From: Tropicibacter naphthalenivorans
GTDB taxonomy: Bacteria; Pseudomonadota; Alphaproteobacteria; Rhodobacterales; Rhodobacteraceae
Direction: 5' to 3'
Assembly: GCF_900176475.1 (NCBI RefSeq)
Contig: NZ_FWXX01000015.1
Location: 1-54,517 of the forward strand
Length of the DNA stretch: 54,517 nucleotides
The position numbers were made by a program, and so were the translations under genes. Shown one piece after another: positions 41,581 to 50,101 of the stretch. Every line of letters starts with the position of its first letter. Position 1 is the first letter of the stretch. Below the pieces are notes generated by a model, which ran no database searches, was not told where the DNA came from, and was given only the letters and a program-made list of their open reading frames with translations.

Positions 41581-41958
41581 CTACCGTCCGAAAAACGCCT
41601 GACGCGCCACCACTGCGATCCCGCCCCAAACCGCACTGCGAAGGGCCATCGCGAAAACGGTGCGCATCTCGAAAGCTCCACCCTGCGCCACATGCAAACC
41701 GAACGCCGCGAAGACTAACAGCGTTGCGGCGAAGATCGCAAGCGACAGGGGCCAGGACCATTGCCGCCCCTGCCACAGGCCAACGCCCGCGACGACATAG
41801 GCAAGCCCGGCCAGCGTGTTGAACCACAGAACAAACAGGACGATCGCCCCCATCTCAAGGCCGCCGAGAAGCGTGGCCCCGCCCGAAGCAACCGTCAAAA
41901 GGCCGAAGGCTGTCGCAACACCCCCTGCGATGCGCAGCACGTTACGTTGATTCTTCAT
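41581..41958 (-). CDS. small four-helix membrane protein
   Basis: A 125-residue protein with four hydrophobic helices (about residues 8-30, 36-58, 64-88, 98-118). It has no catalytic motif and looks like DoxX/DUF-type small membrane proteins only in size. The start overlaps the TetR coding region by 17 bp, so it is translated from the same leftward message and is controlled by the regulator itself. Function unknown; a link with the divergent efflux genes is likely by position. Confidence 0.7.
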   Translation of the reverse strand: MKNQRNVLRIAGGVATAFGLLTVASGGATLLGGLEMGAIVLFVLWFNTLAGLAYVVAGVGLWQGRQWSWPLSLAIFAATLLVFAAFGLHVAQGGAFEMRTVFAMALRSAVWGGIAVVARQAFFGR

Positions 41959-42559
41959 CGGAAACGTCCTCCTGAGCTGTCAAAAGCGCCAACTGCACCT
42001 CGAACAATCGCAACCCCTCGGGCACCAGCAAAAAGCCCCGTGCGCCAAGCGTCCAGCGGATCGCGACGCCCTGCACCAGCGCAGTTAGCAGGATGGCGAC
42101 ATCCTCCGCACTCACATCGCTGCGCAGGTCACCTGCCGCCTGCATGTCCCGGATCGCGGCAACAAGGCGGCCCTGAAACGCGCCCAGCAGCCTGCGAAAC
42201 ACGTCGCGCAGGGCTTGATTGTCCACCTGCAATTCGCGCGAGAACAGGATTGACGGCAGGGCGGGCGTTTCGGAAATGGCTGACAACTGCGCACCGATGA
42301 GCGCCCGCAGGCGCGCCTTTGGCCCGGCGGCCTCGGCCTCGGCCCAGGAGCCTTGAAGGCGGTTCGCGATATGCTCGGCCACCGCCAACCAGAGCGCGCC
42401 CTTCGTCGGAAAGTGCCGGAAGATCGCGGGCTGGCTGAGGCCTACGGCGCGCGCGACATCAGTGGTGCTCAGCCGGTCCGGTCCGATCTCATCGGCCAGT
42501 CGCAGCACCTCGGCCACGATCTGTGTCTTTCGCTCTTCCGCGCTCTGACGACCCGACAT
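41942..42559 (-). CDS. TetR/AcrR-family repressor
   Basis: A 205-residue regulator with an N-terminal TetR HTH (about 12-58; LSTTDVARAVGLSQPAIFRHFPTKGALW) and a C-terminal ligand-binding domain (about 75-195). It is divergent from cytochrome b561 and the RND efflux genes, with a palindrome in the shared gap. It probably represses both directions until an efflux substrate binds. The ligand is unknown. Confidence 0.9.
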   Translation of the reverse strand: MSGRQSAEERKTQIVAEVLRLADEIGPDRLSTTDVARAVGLSQPAIFRHFPTKGALWLAVAEHIANRLQGSWAEAEAAGPKARLRALIGAQLSAISETPALPSILFSRELQVDNQALRDVFRRLLGAFQGRLVAAIRDMQAAGDLRSDVSAEDVAILLTALVQGVAIRWTLGARGFLLVPEGLRLFEVQLALLTAQEDVSDEEST

Positions 42560-42570
42560 ACATCACCTCT

Positions 42571-42592
42571 TGTTAGTTATAACTCACTAACA
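42571..42592. promoter_or_regulatory. TetR-type operator palindrome
   Basis: The arms TGTTAGT (42571-42577) and ACTAACA (42586-42592) are perfect inverted repeats separated by 8 bp. They lie 12 bp upstream of the TetR start codon and 64 bp before the cytochrome b561 start. CATATACTAC just after could be part of a -10 region for the rightward operon. Confidence 0.75.
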
Positions 42593-42655
42593 TATACTAC
42601 CGACAACCGCAACCTCTAATCCGAGTCGCACACCCCGACCGAAAGGACCCTCACC

Positions 42656-43153
42656 ATGCCCGTCAAGACCGCCCCGATCGGCTATTCCCGCCTGCAGATC
42701 GCGCTGCACTGGCTCGTCTTCGTGCTGGTTGCGCAGCAATACCTCTTCAAGGACGCGATGTCGGCCGCTTGGGACCGCGTCACCGACGGGCTGGAAGCCG
42801 GGTTCGACCCGCTCGTGCTGGCCCATGTGGCGGGCGGCGCGCTGGTGCTGATCTTCGCGCTGTGGCGGCTGACGCTGCGCGCCCGGCGCAGCGTATCTCC
42901 GGCGATCGAGGTCAACAAGCTGCAGGGCATCCTTGCCAAGCTCACCCATGTCGGCCTGTACGCACTGATGATCCTGATGCCGATCAGCGGCTTGGTCGCG
43001 TGGTTTGGCGGGGTCGAGACCGCGGCGCAAGGCCACAACGTTTTGAAGATTGTCCTGCTGGCACTGATCGCACTGCATGTCGCCGGCGCGGTCTACCACC
43101 AGTTCGTGCTGCGCGACGGCACTCTGGCGCGGATGCGCAGGGCACAGGGCTAA
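42656..43153 (+). CDS. cytochrome b561-type membrane protein
   Basis: A 165-residue, four-helix diheme b561 of the bacterial CybB class. Candidate heme ligands: His18 (IALHWLVF), His57 (LAHVAGG), the His in LTHVGLY near 107, and the His in IALHVAGAVYHQF (near 147 and 153). It should carry electrons between the quinone pool and an acceptor at the inner membrane. It opens the TetR-controlled rightward operon; the RND adaptor gene starts 4 bp later. A redox protein together with an RND pump is an unusual pairing. Confidence 0.9.
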   Translation: MPVKTAPIGYSRLQIALHWLVFVLVAQQYLFKDAMSAAWDRVTDGLEAGFDPLVLAHVAGGALVLIFALWRLTLRARRSVSPAIEVNKLQGILAKLTHVGLYALMILMPISGLVAWFGGVETAAQGHNVLKIVLLALIALHVAGAVYHQFVLRDGTLARMRRAQG

Positions 43154-43157
43154 GCAC

Positions 43158-44456
43158 ATGCGTCTGCCCCCCCTTCTCGCCCTGCCGCCCATTGCGCTCG
43201 GCATCGTCGCGGCGGTCTGGATGATCTCGTCGGCACCCGGACCGGCCCAGATCGAGGGCAACGGATCCGCCCTGCCGGTCCGTGTATTGACAGTCGCGGC
43301 AGTAGACCTCCGCCCAATTGCCACGGCGTGGGGCAACCTGCGGGCGGCCGACACCTGGGTCGCCGTGGCTGAAGTGCAAGGCGAAGTGATCTGGCGCCAC
43401 TCCAACCTGGAACACGGCCGCCTAATCCCGGCGGGAACCGAGGTGCTGCGGATCGACCCTGCCGACTATGAGTTCGCGTTGGCGCAGTCGCAAGCCGACC
43501 TTGCAGCGCTGGACGCCGAACAGGCGCAACTTGCGACGGAGGCCGAAAACACACGCCGCATTCTCGATCTGGAACGTGCGCGACTGACGCTCGCTGAGGC
43601 AGATCTTACGCGCACGCGGACCCTGGCCCAACAGGGTACGGCCCCGCAATCGCGCGTCGATGAGGCCGAGCGTGCCACGCTTCTGGCCCGCCGCACGGTC
43701 GCGGAACTCGAAAATGCGATGGCTCTTATCCCGTCCCGCGAGGCACGGATCGCGGCACAGGTCGCGCGCAGCGAGGCCGCCATCGACCGCGCGCGCCGCG
43801 CGCTCGACCGCACAACCCTGACGACGCCGTTCGGCATGCGTGTGACCGAGGTAAGTGCGGAGCTGTTTCAGACCGTCGCCCCTGGTCAGGTGGTGATCCG
43901 TGCCGACGGAATTGCGGCGGCCGAGGTCGTGGCGCATCTGCCAATCGACAGCTTTCGACGCCTCGTGGGAAATGCACCCGAGGGCATCACCCTTGCCGAC
44001 ATGATGCGCGACATGCCCACCTCGCAGATCGAGGTCACACTCAGCCCGCTGTCAGACCCGACCCAAGTCTGGACCGCCCGTGTTGTCCGGATCGAGGGAG
44101 CGCTGGATGCCCGTGCGCGCACCGTGCCGGTCGTGGTCAGGGTTGACGACCCCTATGAAGGAGCGGACCCGCCCCACCGCCTACCGCTGGTGCCCAACAT
44201 GCAGGTGCAGCTATCCTTTTCGGGCGCATCCCTCGCAGGCGTCATCGCTATCCCCGAGGCAGCGTTGCATATGGGCACGGTGCGGATCCTCAGTCCCGAT
44301 GATCTGCTGGAATTGCGCCCCGTCGTCGCGGCCTTTGCGCAAGATGGCCGCGTCGTCATCGCCGCGGGCCTGTCGCCGGGCGACCGCGTGGTGATCGACG
44401 ACATCGCTCCGGCGATCCCGGGTATGGCCCTGACCGCGGTCGAGGCCCCGCAATGA
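43158..44456 (+). CDS. RND efflux periplasmic adaptor
   Basis: A 432-residue membrane-fusion protein. An N-terminal anchor helix (LLALPPIALGIVAAVWMIS, about 5-23) is followed by a lipoyl-like part, a long coiled-coil hairpin (about 110-215, rich in Ala, Arg and Glu), a beta-barrel domain and a membrane-proximal domain (about 300-425). Start at 43158, chosen because it gives the normal anchor and follows the cytochrome stop closely. It overlaps the RND transporter start by 4 bp. Confidence 0.92.
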   Translation: MRLPPLLALPPIALGIVAAVWMISSAPGPAQIEGNGSALPVRVLTVAAVDLRPIATAWGNLRAADTWVAVAEVQGEVIWRHSNLEHGRLIPAGTEVLRIDPADYEFALAQSQADLAALDAEQAQLATEAENTRRILDLERARLTLAEADLTRTRTLAQQGTAPQSRVDEAERATLLARRTVAELENAMALIPSREARIAAQVARSEAAIDRARRALDRTTLTTPFGMRVTEVSAELFQTVAPGQVVIRADGIAAAEVVAHLPIDSFRRLVGNAPEGITLADMMRDMPTSQIEVTLSPLSDPTQVWTARVVRIEGALDARARTVPVVVRVDDPYEGADPPHRLPLVPNMQVQLSFSGASLAGVIAIPEAALHMGTVRILSPDDLLELRPVVAAFAQDGRVVIAAGLSPGDRVVIDDIAPAIPGMALTAVEAPQ

Positions 44457-47400
44457 TCCGCTGGTTCACCGGCCACCCGACGGCGGGCAACCTGCTGCTG
44501 CTTCTGTTCCTCGCCGCCGGCGCCTTTGCAGCACCCGGTCTCTTGCGCGAAACCTTCCCCGATTTCCGCGCCGTCGAGGCCGAGATCACCGTGCCCTACC
44601 GGGGCGCTGCGGCCGAGGATGTGGAGGCCGCGATCTGCGCGCCTCTTTGGGATGGGGTGCAGGGTGTCGAGGGTCTGGAGACCTTCACCTGCACCGCACA
44701 GACCGGCCGTGCCCGTGCCGTGGCAACCATGGCGCCTGGCAATGACGCACTACGCTTCGTCAATTCGCTGCGGACCGAGGTTTCAGCCATCGACACTTTC
44801 CCCGACCGCGCCGATCCGGCCGTGGTGCGCGAACTGCACCGTTCCGATCCCGTCACATCGGTCGCCATCTCGGGCGATCTGCCTTTGGCCGAACTGGACC
44901 TTTATGCCGACGCGCTGTCCGACCGACTGACCGCCCTGCCGGGTGTTGCCCGCGTGACGCGTGGGGGCCTCGGCATCCGGACACTCAACATCACCGCCAC
45001 CCGCGCCGTACTCGACAGCCACGGTCTGACACCTGCCGCATTGGCCGCCGCCGTCGCCGCGCAAAACATCGACCTGCCCGCCGGTACGCTACAAGGGCCG
45101 GGCGCGGACCTGACCTTGCGCTTCACCGCCGAACGCGACACGGCCACTGCCCTTGCTATGATCCCGGTGCTGGTTTTGCCGAATGGCGCAACGCTTACGC
45201 TGGGCGACGTGGCGGCGATCGAGGAACGCTTCGAGCCGCCGCAGGACCGCGCCTTTGTCGATGGCACCCCCGCCATCGTGCTCGATGTCGCCAAGGCTCT
45301 CGATTCCGACGCGCTGCGCGTGCTCGACGGGGTCGCAGCGTTGGTGGCCGAGGAAAGCTCCCGCCTGCCCGCCACGATTTCGATCGAGGTGGTGCAGGAC
45401 GTGACATCCATCATCCGCGACCGGCTGGTGATGCTGGTTCAGAACGGGGTGATTGGGCTTGTGCTGGTCGTCATCGTGATGAGCCTGTTCTTCCGCCCCG
45501 GTTTCGCGATCTGGGCCGCCATGGGCCTGCCCGTGGCCTTTGCGGGCGCATTTGTTTGGATGGCGCTGACCGGGCTCAGCCTCAACATGATGACGCTGGT
45601 GGCGCTTTTGATGGCGATCGGGATCGTGATGGACGATTCCATCGTGATCGCGGATTCCATCGCCGTACACGGCGCCAAGGGAGCCGCGGTCGAGAACGTT
45701 GCGGCAGGCGTGGCCGCCGTAGCCCCCGGTGTGATCTCGTCTTTCTTGACGACACTTGCCGTGTTCCTGCCCCTCGCCTTCCTTGCAGGGGAACTTGGGG
45801 CTGTGCTCGAGGTTCTGCCGGTGGTCCTGCTGGCGGCTCTCGCCGCGTCACTGATTGAGGCATTCTTTATCCTCCCTCACCACTTGAAAGGCGCGATAAA
45901 GGACACTGCCCCATCGCGCTTCCGCATCCGCTTCGACGCGGGCTTCGATGCCCTCCGCGAACGCGGCGTGGGCCGCCTCGCCGATGCCGCGATCAAGGCG
46001 CGCTGGCTGGTCGCAGGGTTGGCCATCGGTGCCTTGATCCTGACCGTCGGCGCCCTGGGCGCCGGCGTGGTCAAGCGCGAGGCGATGCCCGAGATTGACG
46101 GCGATGTGCTGGAGGCGCGGCTGATGCTCCCTGCAGGAACCACGCTGACGCGCACGACAGAGGCGGTCGCACAAGTCGAGGCTGCGCTTGACCGTGTGAA
46201 CGTCCTCCTGACCCCCGAACAACCCGAGGCGCAACCGCTTGTCGTCCGCCGCATCACCCGGCTTGGCCGCAACTTGTCGGCAGGCGAGACCGGGGCTCAT
46301 GTCGCCACCGTTGCGGTGGACCTCCTGGGTGCCGAGACACGCACGAGCACACTTGACGATATCGTCACGCTATGGCGCGCGGAAATCGGCGCTCTGCCTG
46401 GTATTTCCTCGCTGATCCTGACAGAGCCGGGGATAGGCCCACAGGGCATCGCGGTGGAATTGCGCCTGAGCCACCCCGACCTCGCCACGCTGCAAGCGGC
46501 TGGACGCGCCACGCTGGCCGAGTTGGAAACCTATGCCGGTGTGCGCAACGCGATCCTCGACCTGCGCCCGGGCGCACCCGAGCTGCGGCTGAGCCTGTCG
46601 CAGGGCGCCGAGGCCTTGGGGCTGACCGCCACGGATGTGGCCGGCCAGCTCCGCGCGGCATTTCTCGGCACACAGCTTTCGGAAATCCGGCGCGGCGACC
46701 TGGCATGGGACCTTGAGGTGCGGCTAGCCGATGATGACCGCGCCACCCCCGGCGACCTGAGCGTCTTCGAAATCGCCCTACCCGGTGGCGGCACCGTGCC
46801 GCTGTCCAGCATCGCCACGATCACGGAGGCGCGCGGCTGGGGCACCATCACGCGGCGCAACGGCCTGCGCACGCTGACCGTCGCGGCCGATGTGGACGGT
46901 CGCATCGGCAATGCCGATGCGATCACTGCGCGGCTGTACGAGGGCTTTCTGCCCGATCTGACCGCCGCCACCCCCGGCCTTACCTTCGAGATCGGGGGGC
47001 AGGCCGCCAATTCGGCCGAAACCGTCGCCTCGATCCTGCGCGGGTTCCTGATCGGGCTCGTGGGTATCTACCTGGTGCTCAGCTTCCAGTTCCGCAGCTA
47101 TGTCGAACCGTTGATTGTGATGCTGACCATCCCGCTGGCGTTTCTGGGCGTCATCTGGGGCCATGTTCTGATGGGCTACAACATTTCCATGCCGTCGCTG
47201 GTAGGGGCGGCATCGCTCGCGGGCATCGTGGTGAACAACGCCATCCTGCTGGTCGGCGTTATCAACGCCCGCCGCGCCGAGGGGCTTTCCGCCGCGCTGG
47301 CCGCAGGAGAGGCTGTGCGGTCGCGGTTCCGCCCGATCTTCGTCTCGGTTTCGACCACCATCATGGGGATGGCACCGTTACTCTTGGAATCTTCGACCCA

Positions 47401-47554
47401 GGCCCAGACGCTCAAGCCACTCGTTATCTCGGTCGTCTTCGGGCTCTTGGCGGCAACGGTTCTGATCCTTTTGGTGTTGCCCGCATTCTATGCAGCGCTC
47501 GAGGACATTCGGCCAAGGAAACAGCGCCATGCTGCCGTTCCAGAAGGTCGCTAA
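44453..47554 (+). CDS. RND-family efflux transporter
   Basis: A 1033-residue inner-membrane proton-driven pump of the HAE1/AcrB superfamily. Twelve helices are expected: helix 1 at the N-terminus, helices 2-6 (about 330-480), helix 7 (about 520), and helices 8-12 (about 855-1020). GIVMDDSIVIADSIA in helix 4 and GIVVNNAILLVGVINARR in helix 10 are typical. The two large periplasmic loops (about 40-320 and 560-840) are present. No outer-membrane channel gene is in the element, so it would have to share a host TolC. Substrate unknown. Confidence 0.94.
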   Translation: MIRWFTGHPTAGNLLLLLFLAAGAFAAPGLLRETFPDFRAVEAEITVPYRGAAAEDVEAAICAPLWDGVQGVEGLETFTCTAQTGRARAVATMAPGNDALRFVNSLRTEVSAIDTFPDRADPAVVRELHRSDPVTSVAISGDLPLAELDLYADALSDRLTALPGVARVTRGGLGIRTLNITATRAVLDSHGLTPAALAAAVAAQNIDLPAGTLQGPGADLTLRFTAERDTATALAMIPVLVLPNGATLTLGDVAAIEERFEPPQDRAFVDGTPAIVLDVAKALDSDALRVLDGVAALVAEESSRLPATISIEVVQDVTSIIRDRLVMLVQNGVIGLVLVVIVMSLFFRPGFAIWAAMGLPVAFAGAFVWMALTGLSLNMMTLVALLMAIGIVMDDSIVIADSIAVHGAKGAAVENVAAGVAAVAPGVISSFLTTLAVFLPLAFLAGELGAVLEVLPVVLLAALAASLIEAFFILPHHLKGAIKDTAPSRFRIRFDAGFDALRERGVGRLADAAIKARWLVAGLAIGALILTVGALGAGVVKREAMPEIDGDVLEARLMLPAGTTLTRTTEAVAQVEAALDRVNVLLTPEQPEAQPLVVRRITRLGRNLSAGETGAHVATVAVDLLGAETRTSTLDDIVTLWRAEIGALPGISSLILTEPGIGPQGIAVELRLSHPDLATLQAAGRATLAELETYAGVRNAILDLRPGAPELRLSLSQGAEALGLTATDVAGQLRAAFLGTQLSEIRRGDLAWDLEVRLADDDRATPGDLSVFEIALPGGGTVPLSSIATITEARGWGTITRRNGLRTLTVAADVDGRIGNADAITARLYEGFLPDLTAATPGLTFEIGGQAANSAETVASILRGFLIGLVGIYLVLSFQFRSYVEPLIVMLTIPLAFLGVIWGHVLMGYNISMPSLVGAASLAGIVVNNAILLVGVINARRAEGLSAALAAGEAVRSRFRPIFVSVSTTIMGMAPLLLESSTQAQTLKPLVISVVFGLLAATVLILLVLPAFYAALEDIRPRKQRHAAVPEGR

Positions 47555-47970
47555 CCCCACCCCGCCTGATGAATAGACAAGACAAATTGGGACTGGCGGA
47601 GACCTAAGCAAATTGTCGAACGGACGTTCATTCCGCGTCAGATTTCGCACGGATTTTGTCCGGTAGCAAGTTGGAAAATTAGCGCGGATCGCGACCCCAA
47701 ATAACCTGCAACTGACCACACCTGCCTGAAAATCACGCGACGAACCGCGATGGAGTGCGATCAAGAAATGAACATATTGTGAACCGGATACTACTTAAAT
47801 TATTGATATAATTAAAAATATTTTCCCGCCATGATTGACCGCGTATCACAATGAAGCTGGACGGCCGCAATGCTGCGAGCCTCGGACATTCGTTTAGTAC
47901 GCAGCATCGGTTTAAGGGGCTCTTTCCGGCCGTTAGCTGCGTTTTGCACCAATGTCCGCACTGAGTATCG
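47555..47970. other. intergenic stretch, AT-rich, without gene
   Basis: About 415 bp without a recognisable gene between the RND transporter and the HNH nuclease, which converge. Around 47790-47830 the sequence is unusually AT-rich (TAAATTATTGATATAATT), unlike the cargo on both sides, consistent with a junction between modules. A small reverse frame across 47378-47764 looks like a chance opening. Confidence 0.5.
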
Positions 47971-48870
47971 TTAATGCTTGAAACAGTTCTCTCTGTGCCA
48001 ATTCACAAATTCCGCCCTTGGCCGGTTGGCGAGGCGGTCCGGCACCAAGATCTTGCCGGACGAGTTGATCATCGATGCCACTGCTTCGATGTCGTTGCTT
48101 TGGCGGGAAACCAGAATAGTCAGGTCGTCAGCCAATCCAACGAGACCGCGATCAAACATCCAATGTGCAGTTCCGGACAGGGCGAGCCCGTTGCTGACGA
48201 TATCAGGGCCGTCATGCTCTACAGGTCTGATATGAGCGGCTTCTACTTCAGCTCGGCCACCGCCGTTGATGAGACGTAAACCAGTTATAGCGCAGCGCTC
48301 GCCGTAGGCGCGCAGGACGTTCTTTCTGAAATTACGATCGCGAACCGCGCGATTGGTCAGCTGGTTGACGCGTTCTCGAGCGGGCATGTGTTGAAAAGGT
48401 GTTTGAGCATCTTGAAATCCTGGCATCTGCATCGTGTCGCCCACGCGAGGCAGGATGTCCTCATCTCGTCCAAGGCCACGTTCGACTATTCGGGCAAAGT
48501 CTTCAGCTGAAAGGGTTCTGACCGCGGCTTGCGCGCGTCCGGATATCTTGCCTTGATCGTTCAGCAATCCTCTTTCGATGACTGAGTTCTCGTCTCGGAA
48601 TGAAACAGGGTCGCCGAAATCAAGATACGTTCCTGGCTCGATGACCGCCAAGAACATGTCCTGCTTCCTAGGATCCGGAATGATTTCCTGCACTTTGGCG
48701 ACAGCAAAATACCCTTTGGTCTCTTTGACCTTGCTTGGCTCCAGGTAGACGATCCAATCCCCTTCGCACTGATGGGCACGCGAGAGGTATTGCTTGGGAA
48801 ACTGATACCGCTCCGAGGGAATATCGTCGTAGATCGAGTCGCTGCGGTGGATGAAGATGCCGAAAGCCAT
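47971..48870 (-). CDS. HNH endonuclease with N-terminal recognition-like domain
   Basis: A 299-residue protein. The C-terminal part (about 190-245) is an HNH (HNH_2-type) nuclease with CAITG (Cys193), AAHIRPVEHD (His213, His219), SNGLAL (Asn227) and HWMFD (His236, Asp240). The N-terminal part (about 1-100; FIHRSDSIYDD, YQFPKQYL, GDWIVYLEPSKVKETKGYFAVAKV) resembles the small beta-barrel domains (PUA/EVE-like) that read modified bases; that comparison is inference. A role as modification-dependent restriction enzyme is likely. Third gene of a leftward group after XRE and a small membrane protein. Confidence 0.82.
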   Translation of the reverse strand: MAFGIFIHRSDSIYDDIPSERYQFPKQYLSRAHQCEGDWIVYLEPSKVKETKGYFAVAKVQEIIPDPRKQDMFLAVIEPGTYLDFGDPVSFRDENSVIERGLLNDQGKISGRAQAAVRTLSAEDFARIVERGLGRDEDILPRVGDTMQMPGFQDAQTPFQHMPARERVNQLTNRAVRDRNFRKNVLRAYGERCAITGLRLINGGGRAEVEAAHIRPVEHDGPDIVSNGLALSGTAHWMFDRGLVGLADDLTILVSRQSNDIEAVASMINSSGKILVPDRLANRPRAEFVNWHRENCFKH

Positions 48871-48874
48871 CGGA

Positions 48875-49171
48875 TCACCTGCGTTGTAGGCGTTCCAATT
48901 TTCGATCGGCCGCGCGTAGGGTCAGCACCGCACCTGTCAAAAATGGAAGTGCCAAGCCCGCTGCAGCGATTGCGAAAATCATGATGGTGGCCAAAACCGA
49001 GTATTCGGCGGTCTGTTGTGCCAGTGATAGTCGACCCAAGCCAATCAGGTAGAACACGCTGGTTCCCAGGAAGATCAGGTAAAGCGGCCCAAAGGGTTCG
49101 ATCACCTCACGGCGGGTGCGCTCCAAGACTGAATGTCGCAACATGTTCCAGCGTTTGCTTGCCTTGTTCAC
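48875..49171 (-). CDS. two-helix membrane protein between XRE regulator and HNH nuclease
   Basis: A 98-residue protein with hydrophobic helices near residues 26-48 and 57-82, and basic ends (ERTRREVIE, RAADRKLERLQRR). No known family. It lies 4 bp from each neighbour on the same strand, so it is part of the operon of the XRE protein and the HNH nuclease. It could anchor a partner at the membrane or act as a toxin/effector; there is no sequence basis to choose. Confidence 0.65.
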   Translation of the reverse strand: MNKASKRWNMLRHSVLERTRREVIEPFGPLYLIFLGTSVFYLIGLGRLSLAQQTAEYSVLATIMIFAIAAAGLALPFLTGAVLTLRAADRKLERLQRR

Positions 49172-49175
49172 CAGA

Positions 49176-49598
49176 TTACTCCCTTACCAGCTCGATCCAT
49201 GTGTGCACGTCATCATCCGTCACTTCACGGCCTTCGACTTGCGATTGATACCAGCGCGCGACGATGGCCCCGCGCTTCTCGCTTTTGACTTTTATGCCCT
49301 CGTCGGTGAGGTGCTTATCCAGCGAGCTTTCGATGTGTTTGAGGGCCTCGAAATCATGCCCAGCCCGAATGGATTTGGTGCCGAGCAGTAGCCAAGCGAC
49401 GTCAACATCGTAGCGGCTTTGCATCTTGACGAGGGCCTCGACCGGGACGCCGCGTTTGCCCTTTTCGTAGCTGTGATAGGCACGATGTGACACGCCAATA
49501 GCTTCAGCCATAGCGGCCTGCGAGACGCCTATCTCATTGCGACAGATCGCGAGGCGAGCGCCAATCTCTGCAAACAATTCAGCATCATCTCGCACCAT
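49176..49598 (-). CDS. XRE-family transcriptional regulator
   Basis: A 140-residue protein with an N-terminal Cro/C1-type HTH (about 11-66; GARLAICRNEIGVSQAAMAEAIGVSHRAYHSYEKGKRGVP) and a C-terminal helical part with KHIESSLDKHL and a tail ending in WIELVRE. It resembles phage-type repressors of small size. Start at 49598; more upstream in-frame codons would cross the operator at 49620-49656. It is divergent from the excisionase and integrase genes and may repress both sides. Confidence 0.85.
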   Translation of the reverse strand: MVRDDAELFAEIGARLAICRNEIGVSQAAMAEAIGVSHRAYHSYEKGKRGVPVEALVKMQSRYDVDVAWLLLGTKSIRAGHDFEALKHIESSLDKHLTDEGIKVKSEKRGAIVARWYQSQVEGREVTDDDVHTWIELVRE

Positions 49599-49619
49599 GC
49601 AAGTTTCCCAATTGACGAG

Positions 49620-49656
49620 TGCGCAATTTTGTATAAATATAGCACAAAATGACGCA
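49620..49656. promoter_or_regulatory. large inverted repeat between XRE and xis-like gene
   Basis: The arms TGCGCAATTTTGT (49620-49632) and ACAAAATGACGCA (49644-49656) pair at 11 of 13 positions around an 11-bp AT-rich centre (ATAAATATAGC). TATA-rich -10-like elements for both directions lie in the centre, and TTGACG at 49612-49617 could be a rightward -35. This fits an operator bound by the XRE protein. Confidence 0.7.
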
Positions 49657-49753
49657 TATTTACGGTTTGATCCATCTGACCACGTCAGAAGGTGCAGAAC
49701 AAGCGATTCCATGCGTGTCGCCGATTCAACTTACGCGGACAAGGACAACTGAA

Positions 49754-50101
49754 ATGGCAGAGACCAACTATTCAGAAAGCTCTCAGATCCTGGGGCTTGG
49801 AAAAACACCCGCGCAGTGGGTCGAAGCTATGGCCGGGATGGGGATCGATATTTCAGAACGCACTTTGCGTGAACGCGCCAATGAGACCGGCGCCTTTTAT
49901 CGCCTTGGGCGGACTATGCTCATCACGCCCGCGCAAATTGATACGATTTTTGAAGGAGGCCAGTCATGCCGCTCCAAATCTACAAAAGGGGCCGCGTCTA
50001 CTGGGCTAAGGGCTGGGTCGAGTACAACGGCAGGCCAATCGCAGGCCCATACCGGCGAAGCACTAAGGCATCTACAGAAGCAGGCGCAAGGGACTGGATA
50101 A
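49754..50101 (+). CDS. excisionase-like HTH protein
   Basis: A 115-residue protein with a helix-turn-helix-like core (about 12-70; ERTLRERANETGAFYRLGRTMLITPAQIDTIF) as in small DNA-binding excisionase/MerR-type proteins of Rhodobacterales elements. The C-terminal 45 residues are Ser/Thr/Gly-rich and overlap the integrase start in another frame by 136 bp, so they may be non-essential. It lies directly in front of the integrase and behind the inverted repeat at 49620. The excisionase role is inferred from position and size. Confidence 0.7.
   Translation: MAETNYSESSQILGLGKTPAQWVEAMAGMGIDISERTLRERANETGAFYRLGRTMLITPAQIDTIFEGGQSCRSKSTKGAASTGLRAGSSTTAGQSQAHTGEALRHLQKQAQGTG

Noticed and set aside
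47378-47764. 128-codon minus-strand frame after the RND gene
   Set aside because: Half is antisense to the transporter and half lies in AT-rich spacer; no ribosome site or family pattern.
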